Of a stretch of 47,102 nt of DNA, positions 38,701-40,207 are shown in pieces. A program made the position numbers and the translations under genes. The stretch is taken from positions 1 through 47,102 of the forward strand of contig SHMU01000006.1 in assembly GCA_008080765.1 (NCBI GenBank). Reading direction: 5' to 3'. The notes under the pieces are model-generated. The model saw only the letters and a list, made by a program, of their open reading frames with translations, was not told the DNA's origin and ran no database searches. Every line of letters begins with the position of its first letter. Position 1 is the first letter of the stretch. Origin of the DNA: Promethearchaeota archaeon (lineage in GTDB: Archaea; Asgardarchaeota; Lokiarchaeia; Sigyniarchaeales; SOKP01).

Positions 38701-40207
38701 TTATACTATTTCTGATGATGTATTAAGAGTAATGAAAGAGACATATATTATGAAAATAAAAATATATATTAAAAATTATAAAATGAATATGGATCTCCCA
38801 CGAAGTTTTGATTTAGATCCTTTCAATGAAGAATTATTTTTTGATACTAAACTTGATGTGTATATCTATGTATATTTATCATATTTAGTGCACAATAATA
38901 TCTATTTTACCCAAGCAGAAAATGTAAATGATTTAATGGCTAATTTTAGACAGTTTTTACCACTTCCGTGGACATCGTCTGCGCCAACCTTAAAAGCGAC
39001 TGCTGATGAGATTCTTAGGTATATTGATGATAACATAAAAGATTATTACTATACGGATATTTCTTATGAAGATTTTGCACGAAAAAATGAGATTTATCAA
39101 CAAGCATTATATTACATTAACAAATATATTACAGATTTTAAATTATCTCAAAAATCAAGTTATGAGCTTCTTTCAAAATACGAATTTACTTCTATTACTC
39201 AACTATTACAACATGCGAAATATATGTCAGAAGAAGTCTTTGAAAACCTAATCAATGAGATTTTCAGCGCGAGTAAAACTGCTAAAAAAACCTTAGGATT
39301 ATATAAGAAATATTATGCAAAAGATCCTGAAATAGTAGATATCTTGGCTCCTTATCGTTTGACTGCTAGTCAAATGACTAAATTTGATGGTATTTCCATA
39401 GATCACTTCAAGGAATTTATAGAATATGCACATGAAGCAGACGCTTTTAATTTGTATCTTTATGGTAAAGAAGCTCTTTCTGATAAAGATTTCTCCGAGA
39501 GTTTTATTGAATTGATTGAAAGAATTCAAGAAAATGAATTTTTTGATCCTAATAAAAAGTCTCACACACACCGTACGTCTTACGTAGATACGACTGAAAT
39601 CCTTCGATCAATGGGGGAATATCTTACTCATGAAAAACCTAGTTTGGGAAAGGCTCAAGTAACCCAAAACTCTTATAGATATTGGAACGCATTTATAGAC
39701 CTTTATCTGCATGAATTAAAGGGTATGAATAAATTTGCGATAAGAGATTTTAAACCCCGATGGAATTCAGAAACTTCTGGGAATTTAGATTCCCATTTTA
39801 TAAATACATTTCCTCAGATAATCGTTTATTGTTTAAATGAATTAGCCGTTTTGGAAGCTGGTATAGATATCAAAAAGGATAAAATAGATATGAATGGGGG
39901 GGCTTTCAATGAAAAAGAAGCAGTTGAAATTAAACCTAGAAAGATGTATATTTTACTTTTTGATTTACTACTGAATGTAGAGAGTTCTGAATGGCATAGA
40001 AGATTGGAAAAGAATATTAATTTAGAAACTGATTATGAAGTAGATTTGCCAGATATTTATAAAATGTTTTTTATCGATTTTTGGAAAATTGGAAACATTA
40101 AAAACTTTCTGGAAGATTCCGGCTATTCCGAGAACCAAATTGAAGATTATGAAAATAAAATAAAATCTTTACAAACACAGATTGGAGACTTGATTCCTAC
40201 TCCCTAG
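5723..40207 (+). CDS. giant exported multidomain surface protein, 11,494 aa
   Basis: One uninterrupted frame of 34.5 kb ending in TAG, encoding a protein of about 1.3 MDa. A signal peptide (IPIMIIFLCLMPLIVGIP, residues about 6-23) sends it out of the cell. Modules in order: a CarboxypepD/Ig-like domain (about 215-295), LamG (340-552), several Ig-like units with TPP/SPP linkers (about 555-1880), an FG-GAP-like segment (1890-2175), jelly-roll units, DNRLRE (2695-2835), a CBM4_9-like domain (3110-3256), many further beta repeats up to about 8,950, calcium loops (9,106-9,234), then a 2,477-residue C-terminal module with hydrophobic helices and a Lys-rich helical end. No C-terminal anchor or sortase signal is visible. 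The first 9,017 residues are dense in N-glycosylation sequons; the rest has none. Likely a cell-surface adhesin or delivery stalk carrying an effector-like end; function is inferred from layout only. No known enzyme motif was found. Confidence 0.95.
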   Translation: MNRLIKIPIMIIFLCLMPLIVGIPNIERIEHPEIEFSYVDPDLRMGLAGYEFDPDDIDMLEFGSFEDTIGSKKLTINDMFISKVTIPYLKRFQLGHMLYFIYPGDNVFCNLPWHEIENEYRLVSNYIFGPVENETLYTQFKFNELDLIPGNYTLKSYYSVFRCFQWQLSYPKTFNLELHKDSFHVIPHLKYENSSITPGIVYTIDNLDGSFTVIYRGRIINSAGEGVSGKRLNLFLEHYNEFNSIANISTGPEGYFNYNKTVYGAFDVNSLARITFNGDYLYKPWDHVEYAGLEYSINGERFFPDIDPEDGIPDWPFDWDDLPHEDHTEYEWSKEELSFLAEFNETEGQYTYDSINNLQGVLQDNTSFTNYGRHDNGMQFGAMGGSIYFDDILDEILNNTDQFTATAWIKPSQFNLNKSENEIQNTFLSKEGIFEVGFNKSGLQVFLNTNDGGDLAMYGNNNTIILNEFHFIALRYDKNDVDVYIDNTWYYHTSAPIEEPWLNATNTSSNGGDLVIGSDAHNKSYFSGIIDEVSIFNTSLSDFGIEYYKGFDALKIEPQILKPDGEGDWTPIENEECLKEEILFKTSILTGNTYIDDVSFYLSESYPDLTSPELENWTLIKKFDKNQREYHYLKDSFELPDGNYFLIVKATDIEGYTIYNVAKKNSQPISFKIENINNSINFSYVDINGRINHNSQIKLYAENLITPYINSIDLSLTYQNNTDHLTKTPIPYSIIKENYNLIELNSIREWVDNNSLLPAHYEISLGVNVSFYYPEFDSYYNSIYYQLEPITLDIKPSDVSILTGGDYSLSFGTIYDDKDNSIITFGAQCDESDFHSIEVKYRYNTTSSQEWISYKTFNLQQPSSLLNATIDLFSMRDDSINLQFVVYDNLGNAKVLQNIDYFLIKDMNNHDFDVVGINDDIIYETTTLGFIDPNVCILPYDNDIDKCVISTSYETFELTTKYTEDEFVYFSDIDPLEDFKLDSSLYNILGSTFTSIPITIDLIQNDQVIYQHIIVITATDKTFNDTVQITDLSVNTSLIENNIYLSVNGSLDIYANPHSIPYIVQGNAPIIYIYNQFGTLIDTIILSPVCDGNASLTYSQQIEIHNNKFIVPKPALNEGDYIITIDEVIIDNIEYNCSYYIDDDEILIKILALENVDGFYNDTNPIKVDFSYTSYNRSSEQYFGSYNFQKLPQGIYNLTAVFYDISQEESIYHYNNLIIDFQAVEIYPLFEGVPRIHPETGMISFYLNDVSGIQSVSLNDTINGSWVIDENFYTFAFNDSNLNDGFLDLQIIATDTLNQTSTLNFTIFLDKTPPQFDIMGDYPTHWNGLYSMQFEIIEDSPYELLFSVSHYNTYYDDLRFTTLREGDLYEILFDSLQVNDGRYNITIFAIDAAGNIANFTYEGIYFENSPPLILSITESVYVDNTLIYSEEFDEMVYFNDQKVIDILAIDLVSDDFDWIDVNPLYQEQYGVKAINMYYTEPLAWYPLSIAGEFDYNILSYKLEGDLQEIKSLKSLRIKDTILDEFELIRNGADLYIQFSEQYAYLLSPENSDDLEGYYYKTVETPISLQFNTEKHCWELLSDNLNYFNISNLFSLNQGEQFLFWFNISDFMSEINNSFSDNLFITRIYTGIYDNEIDITDDGELFEWSLGTTSNEEGIIIFGSEDYSDSTLNLNSSIIIPNNYSLFKDMNDVARIHLYFSNDSQTYEPLGRAYYSGRDAIWNYYWDYSTIQNYNETLFYIKVLIFDPAGNYIEQIQPVHIFDYTAIQMIANDVYSAIINYNASALENVKDFQGIIENLGNSNLIWDSVVQYYHPLECEWFPLSTSPIQLISNGTYHSYEITWDINIDADFLNSIYNLTYQYLPVKVSPLTENTVWGSWGLFESHWQPIIVLKEGDSVNIEVYKFNESNGWVLDEKYSSQGYIEYLNDSIYKLFDINGDNLPEIIRLTLLSIDIIYFDGVKWDIIENATKLSQFSYFTFDVFKDVDFSYLITAQIDNLGEYSIWKYIFTSDFELQVVRYMNAPEDLTPTALHINYIMSASEPSILLGGRMGDSYTSQLFLYDFNLNFIEIISNYILGKISLIKSETINGIDTILVGIERLAIGQMDIILTFHYDYLLQEWIKYQISDFGDRQFRLIDLLAITEGNTQKLIIASNNGIFTTQINFNTDIQTITSPKLFVVDTFSKSELSLDGTRYIQVELFNTPIESIKNIFYKKDGAWTPLDSRNYEHSKFEVKLYLDQEIYDNFEEIKIYYTFISFSQEEKSIIDPSFNTLEGIVNTPSIRASSIIYDESELPLLWLNPTTPLEGTSSTQDWKLFSDLSDWNSRGINYHYSPLLSGPGSFAEYPSVETEWTEISNSNPYELFKTNELENSLINYGDNYDSGELSQDLRGYGDFEENNYIDGVYLSNPLLSESYDFTELYQAGIHNEEDNLDNVYNYYEGSQKIIVQNELIDYNLLADLSDTNIISAGEFPSFDVLFSGKEFANNWDFDGSDEIDNDKIKSVDYQYWSTSSPVPQATANIIRGYSQSTDTYYMESEYDADIFDYLIDVYHGIILTFDTNVDRFGEEKIKDINLNINWRAYMKEGTAPSSGDINYIQILNLQSEVWETIDSNNYDSTSYREDTLNLKDLICNGNIDNIDEYIEDSTGKVKIRILNKGRTVDINPGLATDYYWNARIDILNPNTYISIEHSYDDVLYEDNTLLQDAYVVSWFYTATNFGNEPYLVVGDQRFGWPPVIRYYLYTYLHANISSSYLTESYAENPDLYLYCTSYGRDVWLAPMDMLRLYNTTEFYESTITWNNKPPSTGILGDYYNYEDHTWISMDLPLDQEYFLLEPSYTELKQAEFHSTEHSWNKPYTRNYINKFFQNDNYVYMQTDDYQELSLISPTFEDTYLEMGDFFILDLQTNQNDLKLELLYNGEVQKEISVYEQNDWYERQTRGAYIDEDVKFNQIKLIASLQPTDYVKIFNIEAGRVYKSPNIQTKELESVLNDEGDEYLSLFMATAGQNYGVELTQNLPMTDREGFDSLLVSFDASIFSQYSQSDLDLPLSVQMYNYKSGEWESIPIFPVVTNLADTLAGYNQELLDYSFWRWKKEITEFGSLSGFRPRWTSIIENGYFDRTGIMGSETTNQGQISVLSDTQAPYPQQIRWTKDTTEDADWHGTWGNRDIMDLSVGDTFVYSGYYKTSNTGTCDTLRLDMRMTNWDRISNYEDINLIEDGQWHYFETIIRPNIKYSGEIVWLFEWGDGSGGHLELCGLTVSKENLNTISFGSTFPASISDSKLWFDNTEFDPTLGACFLDNRQQQPHKLNSYWAYKHYSDYEGFRTKTLYYDSDYNSHKFQFSPIEIDPHNFYTSTEDFPDAQSIDMQFSKANFFDDFIKNGREIKIRLITNKLGSGEYMCIGDFKTHTLTNSSYLNYDNFDYAYDLVETTRFPDKIDLKEDGVYLYGQSSFNFDTQQNLIEKFQTDLNFYFDSYDTIMKPILLYEPIQLYAGDEIIVTCKPFTSNDIILSLGSPNYQQAYQLLLLENQNKNFETRKIRLNVPQDILLDSITFMGQLGRNEFLNICSVSIMGFDRDPRIDAFIEKIDMRKVEVIDGIEVSDSSYENAEETDLQYWSINSEYKSEHELTIETWFSTLSPEQLLDAKKLQIRLNAYSNQLPLIMFSYSFWNFGTGRYEVITPIFEEETGDVLFEFERDIFNEKLFNTENNTYMLQFKIQCKWNQPFSLNIDSLYANIVGLWNNAYDLYQAKFVFSKVQSVQNGQITLMLDDDVFITLDDEDLRPPEWGENEVVFYYNSSSELWNIYVNYDKTIRSTTPPNKTIYDPFPKIPIPRIITDYSQDNDGIIFHTIDSLFYRRIQNEYDFESYKHLIACSRKEHIDFRDFGDSNIITQSKHTFTQVSSDIRVLYSFQDEMIPENIFSYNLIPEYMDNDTLDNFFLNKHEYYENVIPLTKFNLLEAEYHSPINILGKSFFEADSHLDALKPSNDTLYSMNPCLWGYSVSEDLDNLDIGATSGLDIISAEREWSFNLPSEYEEYYDDEQEHNGRWHHANIYADISTGGGPLTPLTGYALLSASLDVWDYAVGSFKTVSTWGVIPMVTPDGIPYPIIDSKDDVMYIDTSSLTDPIADNGQMNFRFTYIGMKQGDWITIWADFGDFKIDLYFESHLNATLEFEEDVLDGETDYALFFLGKTDSFSLSKPEVRIKREGEEAWERVFEFTDEWSLHSVYSLDNPTALNIYFPHYPSYTPSISLDDFFLFKMDSISESNFSIDDCKCIEIESSRAKNYTGIVGNEDSENYMRFYNDPIFGNNNLEFTLRNTIITPTFGRSDEVFTDLELDDLNLDFHLYTQNFPSSSDFVEGFDPTKYDIDTLNYSEGRFKHSAIDEIQVPLITPIQLTFEEDLALLNDASLQLELALFEEISIQNRKYNDEWGLRHRLVYYNHSSESWEDFDGIININSNGITRSVWTPENEDLSNPLYYIQEPDLNYFVPLYDTNDISLFNPFLLKNLHSGILKDNQISLAWISYIFPYNLSERPFERENSSIPIFISQEIDVKECVLLQDYMPVVYSESTFSSTQELNDDFEIPLNILEPKVGEIVKVIGHYRTIDGILENHPIFNYYITNDGKLSIKFCNKRDLFTNITIYYTPLVKFKHVSEGSIEKWYAPESIGLYSSPYFITNVQDSEKSYGSAIHPSLPTNITFSEDDQGPYIMFKNGIIPIDDVYGAVHYAKYDEAYTFSHPIEDYILCPHEILENQDNLIDGKLSIDIKVGFNDVKYSELSQVDAQDYHIKVQLYLRDEKGQTTYIGKKKYSLSSDSLDFSLHRLNISLSSFNLIEKGMSLIAQALTKDLNNDLLIKVSSQIANVKVNGPLFRGYYAQQIINSTFSAQTTNEQKNYNGYSVTQDYIQESQQNVALTFIQQGKYTFNSELLKYNELFELISLKAGNIHVNEKDYIFNQAEQTITLLGNYSSFSGILLANISYQAFQWKHNRISTLEPIIISFPSQNYIEQYTKYLEFCIDFNSIPGFEVWNFDPITGEQILTQEEKSANLLSLYLFNFATYIWDKVNPIIYEAYNTTFSYVLDRKNIQFENYYNRTSEGFQVKAILAVESEEGIEEYFSVSSSLDINGISANLYYNLPKTEYYMNPSVMFDIDVSKYLKNEDNILQELTINLNYQSNLEMADALMQYALIEEQYSFFLQDKYLHFTEFNLTDGISLTLSKEQLEGLVFHSKEHDAYYLRGKLEYDWNCIMEMNLQNVNAEITASLSLNYYDMIAKYTSIDTTQISTFNLNGVNANSYELQEIQAPNYVENDGSIQMMEDDSISDIGILGGFLRNSPSKQRLMIKQQLYNRFEEAQEYESQDILIEQRYNDYILRFNTPIGYLNSPTISYVANNQNFIFTTCYQVKNVSFYYFNESISEYYYLDEFISEQNDHEHWSLELINISELTGIGNNETLQVKITLEDFFGNTNDYIFNYTTDYEAPLLQIFIGDGSESFEHPSNNIATPSIPIMFNHNELLDTVSTHQYRIIDLTTGLNTEWIDFKIEDITIIGNLAKELPQNFTIEYKVIDICGNTAINSTYNNDYRQICYSSEIDIVWNENDNTINLSSQEFSERELTFEGDFGGIDTLDVKINGFHFGSAVKISSDNIYSINFGTENTMNTIIGYSDSLLNSKIFSNNNPANHYCWDTRRENMFGVTKHVLIDGDLYIVNPLTDNKTVVMDLNYLYERGFSLPEFVNIHEAYYYNKSADYSKESISFGHYLVDRDGKVAFPKNSIIHLLYNESQHIAGQKIYFDYTSSPFAESLRLLNAEGFFINISIPALYYRHTTLEKLTVLFNDIMGNTYSKTFYDLDLRKYFMDTVKEQYEHIVFGMGKMMNLQLFIDMNELRLSNPDAGGVFDLALLDSISFQIADNKRWPTSFMEYNEDYSVLNLPYQRFAVHDIRLYNYLSDIVHTDEEGLVSSTIELIASENYNYHANDQIKIARQVIPITELKIFHNREEITGQEQTIPQVEYSDKIEIYFKYNHSNEQIPFDDISNPLLTLINRDTNEIISLSNCYYITKFDEISPDGYYKGYYYGEFDLPKRLGTYSLKIGSNGTPIQDFVMEEKEFEIEVIQEKVSNIYLEDNTFELNYGEDSLILEGCILDNDNTLMEDEVYEYKWEEAYDGETSHILNFQFPYGDRNFIDKNQFIIYYLTENLEKKPLYVNYEGEYFKNNSILAEKNPQINFVNNQFILTIYWKKGMEETASFINYDTNLLVSYKLLRGNPISPVSYSSFDTSEHSNFDNLVNVPFKQYDMITNTWKSEGNFIETFQIEKQLIEKEVQYTSTPQIIIEGPKYENGGENITLGITYLHSISINNSETIFYRTLDSSKYNWSIDENGRLIIDYQDFKADDTLIVSYHSYHPVLLSHPIAENDPSSYIKSLNISRISTQKITYQFNSAEFTISEDGYRLYFHDLYNSVIKNNFSLTDNFEISYHAPFDKKIDLSKNLILSLLNEQGEYIAFDTVSLDSLGFFKYENSFDKNGLNLHLQYGTTINTLRLSYLPLEINRQLLDYTQDEEPIYSHQQGVWEKYIQVVAEGTKAKLKLVNYATQDMVVSQSFIRERQYHFNKNPLEALEEGQEYTSLSFDVLAKEDYEFTYKLTDWNDNPLQDAIIWMHIGFMPKSKTGFINEKAVLDDGTPIYYESLGTELLTSIGPGEMPNKMFSRPLVYPIQYPNTEKSNYGPLIWDFAKTNEFGEVTFDISFDHDYIEQFADIFGTIEGMNSIEDIVLYHRAFLAPFEWNKMIINDPNQFVSSASGKVFNSTESVPEYNEQQQILTDPTYVEGLIRIHKGDIALGGGDYLSYKLPDLTIFEHLEDLSFPIYVTEANPIPTDVSTTLEGLTKIYEATELEATSKNILDDDYNYRVLIDIFNPSGENVFEHTTMYDIEKTANGGRITITNETMRRIIEQLGSGISTIKIQVAESEYYKESHPIYIPLEIVPPNYLRFGEKNMHIDVISPFVSAWGTARDSDNNEMIFESNYPVLSGAVWMEPDFNGEGEELELNKNDEIQVDLDCILHNDDGTHTRFTLRDDVLLSSGNLDGIMTFELPLGPEDAFLMGLECDLNISFDIDYYTKDNIFEENRDITIYLLDLRLEANPSSSTPKTYWSLYRDGIISPTEKVNIEQSSGFEINEGNLELGKSTEDYSYGQPFYNIYYEDKNEYGFEQESPLLDLIALSNIIPLSIVGIKDGNTYEFKKDMDWEIINSQSDELYKNTLIRFIENTPDVGTEFAIYYNFIFDFDSNNYAKIMLGSTNSLNESSIEIQLDDGFLPPSNESRAPMFTEFREKFDDTVATEFDLNYGKVDLTEDEFIIYNKEELNKTGDLTIFITENKFIHLSFENPPDDFTVMYGIKSQYELGFGFQKVNKTYSNSIRELFNCESSIIVDRNYNELSALELDETALYIGLDNLNESTKVIIQDLPLLHSPELNFSFVLDDLLMNYLRNFAGEPNTLTFQFEYDFGESYTYQSESEEILLDYDEIVNYYDAGENGSYYFNFNKEFQELYDFLGATKIDVIITISQKGNNNNVIPYLILKKMDYLSDTRILEMYDNMPYTKNGQLDVKSVLNTPHYLQILTLPFRDSNTFDFENMPDSPFNLLENSEITVSISDLPHSALAALHITQNEIEKLGDKVTLPVNDENFNIIMNLALFTDAYNIEETIYQQGYIDLYYGSGTEIDGENYYTTNLTLSREGVGDYQSEISNHNPISWMNEYAFTNKFISTDDINVYGNVFYHELFNLSSHSYDVLNQTQIASLFDFDLYDTTIYFGLRLSHHDVQTLDSIHFPCNYSLSIHGFPIGEYEWEQLKYIEIINNTFNCECESYDLSSISCLSQNDYALAEYYGVPYILFFQPIETIRQYCDEEGLIMVDFHAKEIFDEGFDYSIHESTAKGIPSTIEWNFSYENFTNYNLHPDFNEDHFFTISYPALEWDQFDEMYIRNTTDEFIFQPKEVFNISSIYFRDVYKINISIEHEIPEREWSLGTQLFRKIYLLLQNKNNKYYTKQISIPNLNFIIQDTNKSYIYEIDFDALNEYISINYPNYQIKDETYIFFEASYDSDELRYELSQVPFNYQFIESNDPEHHITLYINGQFVCTSNEALFNEYVYAIKHGYIYFSEYAQNDLLNPGDKVKVEYNYKMSPHLLERKELLMTIYPWSNRFNTPINNLLSSGTTSSSTQSTYRERWRKLSGGSLIMPFEYSLNIDDIYSLYLSYRLNQRDYYEEKFEVDYGSDYTYEIIEDNLKSTVSLLNHSVQVFYYDYNNEIQFLKEDYFEVNYELGTLKLLRDISKDGTYDRNPITAFNALDEFYVSYKPIAIDQEVLTYKFTNYRPNHDATDQNLEVDNWKVYGENVSQVLPNFDAFYFMDEEESDYSKYICYASQLGVYLKEGDLLEFDIENELEGIDEDLLSKIHQGQFKALHINTKIENLESLDYLLVTLKNHQNISISEQYFTREDLLLLENEININLPQSPNTLKYVTFEPFSREDGKYTSENKKGMPNIQFATWEDDKTTIIDNSDYLSIVLEEDLLTDPGSLEIAYIFNEKLEQFNFPDYYPIKWKYEDEVYFLQIPHQYIDSTDPSVLKCFEDGEQLIIRYQTPIKKGISIGFGKMYFDKNENLDIPPIECLLINANKTTEQYYHEFTKDYYYSLEIPLTPFDTEFSGTYGTAKLDIDLSDLEEFADDSREIDFSNLLFTVNDPSYELSINEFVLVDSVQNPIRSYDSVNLNRIWEYTEIEEYVSDENPIDDEYYFDFENPHLFYELPNATWLQYIKVYDSDGNYYSAGESGDQHQLHYDNKTNTFSWNENYTYQELLGFIFEDKKIIEANTELFIEYCINTSWQHPITINKENIDVKSLLLKYSCDIDEYYLLGTHDELASVLSPEYDITQYYQENFNVYRQTDSYTCNLSISDYAGNLTLIDDFMNVSLYSVIGIKVNFESDELIDNPDFAVSFNIEDESIAITDLNPSDGLLDVFDTISVILNYSSGPISAYTKIILLDHFYNDTLSNYELKDTFYSYIDIEFSSISETGVERVLIGESADIIASEYSQLNPISYCRNIHISTNDIFNNYGSSAYDYYELYYDAFNIVYEADSDYDGRGEYKHVIDVDKDGIYDIIKYGVENEEESIIWHTIIQDYHGYKKELQMTEDERVATDWFDLEDSEFTGLAASIINPFDIAGSILTGLDRDDYWGKKVIESETKITRCSQIDYYNLRLDLDRDGYADKEVTYQKFDTVVEQEISKTIKFLMAAKKVSGWEAMMSDLTRLFKGEQMDPIFNYLLTEKGLDLMVQEFWELPILAKLGLLLSGSDLATLLLTYRKLILHDTKVYKEQVSSEELTYADWEQGIVKEKRIYTNDFSEDNMDMNSNLLFGNILARNKITNIETGESQQISFNPFIPFTDPKDIAWSKQTWGPDNVPIYYDSLTMMNDEDEVETTNYYERTITINLFTRSSLLYGYGDLFAPVGASHINRFELTGVFITPPDGVYFSSDKEYFLLGAKIPGHYFYYDTAEGEKDGYYDTVYILAPGENPDGSYNVISLAFNYDGKHDIKPYTIIHDLDLSVDAEEVFMISLLTYGHPFAETIRDYFAEEWLKIFELRPQDSIFEVYKSVLSAGTHPLLFEIARTETYTRSWNIFGERMLEDILEQTLITTTSMAIGLVVKILMYSNPYTAPLAKVTSGLAYFTCYSILTKYFMDEKAHLASTEQKAYTFYTFGSRLPISLNDRAFSDRLLRDSQAAALMGHPAAYYTTVRGGATGYEYTAEVITSPPNQARMWSAMAGLPLYIVTLRPEFYLGLDFDNTVIDYEQFTSELYAYNDYPFYTYYHTYRSELPKMYDTYQYNTLGYVEQKITGATLVANLISPAEPILNEIRPVCVDGVPQYIFDKESIISHENPLYKPIVLSKERYMILERYGMITPGHLGIIVKNCEVLNSLGLEPYAMKATEATEFGAKIPLSIGKGFDYPIISINLNIKQGSNTIDTIPLSEDIYTIKDGNLYLDTSLEEISSKSNKYRTLLIQGGNNVYYYIEIIFKRFVSMDSLNPSDPSYQDYINLALIQANQYAIMDIMHQKTFAEVSSQMIAEIGYTEVLTLASTALTAMAMILDSWSTQALQEAYKKVGQEATKSFYKTFISTFKNNIVQKFSKDCATKLLGELAMAFIINPINEMLEEVIRDAVIESFVEGFVREMGGSENLGFWLSNLATSLRETVSFSKMSEGISRISQEYKSNSINSRIAEIKSNMEGEEISQKERTELAEELDQLNKESLSLYSSEEKSEQLSSVSKLCGGLITLLSSLSFNLGGGILLSSMTKFLKTSFGPYFKQKFIDIYTELTSKKDTISKQKEKGRVLTTKDLKIDEKISLDKDRPPIPMDIDQDTYSSSEVRGGPKIFNTYDSINSEKLKTLLDQIRLDRYYKRYVQKENVYQENEYVKDSIDKIVRNSEDLDLHGKGEEIFGILFDAKTELIKEGFSIDARVFDMYSLCFIDPDTMIVGLTEDDFESFWELSDAELTARGFNTREMQRAYTRKTGKDPYYRGDLSKPYKSFLRDEFSFQFGKSYRTAEIKNYKLMKGASLSQITYEIKTKLLKRNRQNIDLGLVIVEGKTVVPIPPNTANVYDYCISHGINNIALSKMIFYPSRFIRVEGGTRPLFIQTPNWETMVRNGKAGSPYYKMFYDLRDDFIPFLNSLGFNVKEYSDVEKTLGMAKKSYIHLLKKLKVGSYQERGTLKFYFQPEEEFIVRWESSLLVKLYREGIKIGSINDKGEVAPELERKLKMVKDYFEPIYSLLGYTRPNIYYRDAYRFLYMISYTLYDYGIVSSPYPTTIDKLIHGKKHDSGYRLIYKFLKDKDTYETTESGKATLFWNDVIHLLDKNLRTGVIDQNKYNTILRELYEIKVGEKWEENLFNPVRKFDWLDYSNTNFGKFFIDLFKTEPFKTFWGGLSKTYISELLFGNYAYVSAQISGGGEASISKLIESICRVLSLSQEDFDYTISDDVLRVMKETYIMKIKIYIKNYKMNMDLPRSFDLDPFNEELFFDTKLDVYIYVYLSYLVHNNIYFTQAENVNDLMANFRQFLPLPWTSSAPTLKATADEILRYIDDNIKDYYYTDISYEDFARKNEIYQQALYYINKYITDFKLSQKSSYELLSKYEFTSITQLLQHAKYMSEEVFENLINEIFSASKTAKKTLGLYKKYYAKDPEIVDILAPYRLTASQMTKFDGISIDHFKEFIEYAHEADAFNLYLYGKEALSDKDFSESFIELIERIQENEFFDPNKKSHTHRTSYVDTTEILRSMGEYLTHEKPSLGKAQVTQNSYRYWNAFIDLYLHELKGMNKFAIRDFKPRWNSETSGNLDSHFINTFPQIIVYCLNELAVLEAGIDIKKDKIDMNGGAFNEKEAVEIKPRKMYILLFDLLLNVESSEWHRRLEKNINLETDYEVDLPDIYKMFFIDFWKIGNIKNFLEDSGYSENQIEDYENKIKSLQTQIGDLIPTP
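6740..7378 (+). other. LamG/concanavalin A-like domain of the giant protein (res. 340-552)
   Basis: The pattern is typical of Laminin_G_3: an opening LAEFNETEG, a strand with FTATAWIKPSQF, the FHFIALRYDKNDVDVYIDN core and the closing GIIDEVSIFNTSLS. Such domains usually bind carbohydrate or protein partners at the cell surface. It is preceded by an Ig-like unit (VSGKRLNLFLE ... FNGDYLYKPW). Confidence 0.85.
11390..12247 (+). other. FG-GAP/propeller-like segment of the giant protein (res. about 1890-2175)
   Basis: It contains FDINGDNLPEIIRL (D1934-x-N-x-D1938), the calcium-binding core of FG-GAP/VCBS blades, surrounded by strands such as IIYFDGVKWDII and IWKYIFTSDFELQVV. Blades are degenerate: only one has the full DxNxD loop. 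A beta-propeller is the best guess. Confidence 0.5.
13805..14227 (+). other. DNRLRE domain of the giant protein (res. about 2695-2835)
   Basis: The sequence has the family's landmarks in order: DAYV at 2702, TNFGNEPYLVVG, an RYYLYTYL strand, LYLYC, and the closing TITWNNKPP (W2795). DNRLRE domains occur in large secreted and wall-bound proteins and are thought to be structural or adhesive; they are not catalytic. Confidence 0.8.
15050..15490 (+). other. CBM4_9-like carbohydrate-binding jelly roll (res. about 3110-3256)
   Basis: It starts at NGYFDRT, has VGDTFVYSGYYKTS in the middle and DGQWHYFETIIRP near the end, followed by GHLELCGLTVSK. This order matches CBM_4_9/galactose-binding-like sandwiches (N-terminal NG..F, 'YtlSfyaks', 'g.W..y...f'). 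Likely binds glycans, perhaps S-layer or host or partner polysaccharide. Confidence 0.6.
17877..17897 (+). repeat. GC-rich hairpin inside the giant ORF
   Basis: GTGGGG (17877-17882) pairs with CCCCAC (17892-17897) across a 9-nt loop that itself contains CCCC. This is an isolated GC island in an AT-rich gene, encoding a Gly/Pro-rich turn (TGGGPLTPLTG). A local mRNA structure is plausible; no function is evident. Confidence 0.35.
19490..32420 (+). repeat. divergent tail-fibre-like beta repeats (res. about 4590-8900)
   Basis: At least eight degenerate units of about 60-70 residues follow the scheme: short aromatic strand, D/N-x-Y/W, a G-x-(I/L)-x-(I/F) strand, then GD/AD-x-(I/V)-x-V-x-Y. Clear examples are near nt 19500 (ITNDGKLSIKF..ITIYY), 22900 (VDRDGKVAFP..IYFDY), 24770 (IDENGRLIIDY..LIVSY), 27370, 30030 (IKHGYIYFSE..VKVEYNY) and 30540 (YELGTLKLL..FYVSY). 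The scheme resembles repeats in phage tail fibres and bacterial surface stalks. DNA-level identity is low, so duplication is old. Confidence 0.5.
32774..40204 (+). other. sequon-free C-terminal module of the giant protein (res. 9,018-11,494)
   Basis: Composition changes here from Thr/Asn/Tyr-rich beta to mixed and then Lys-rich helical. Hydrophobic helices lie at about 9,309-9,331, 9,653-9,706, 10,096-10,117, 10,159-10,177 and 10,290-10,322. A charged linker (KEKGRVLTTKDLK, about 10,350-10,400) separates them from a final domain of about 1,090 residues. Scanning every Asn in the module I find no N-X-S/T except one N-P-S. I do not recognise any catalytic motif. The order (exported stalk, hydrophobic segment, soluble end) recalls polymorphic-toxin or self-delivering effectors, which is inference only. 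Confidence 0.6.
33038..33424 (+). other. DxDxDG calcium-binding loops (res. 9,106-9,234)
   Basis: Two clear EF-hand/dockerin-like loops, IDVDKDGIYDI (D9120, D9122, D9124) and LDLDRDGYADK (D9229, D9231, D9233), plus the related DSDYDGRG (from D9106). They sit just after the last glycosylation sequon (N9017), so they mark the hinge between the beta stalk and the C-terminal module. Confidence 0.65.

Noticed and set aside
6639-39571. About 20 short ORFs on both strands within 5723-40207
   Set aside because: All overlap the giant frame, which has clear coding character throughout; none shows a domain.
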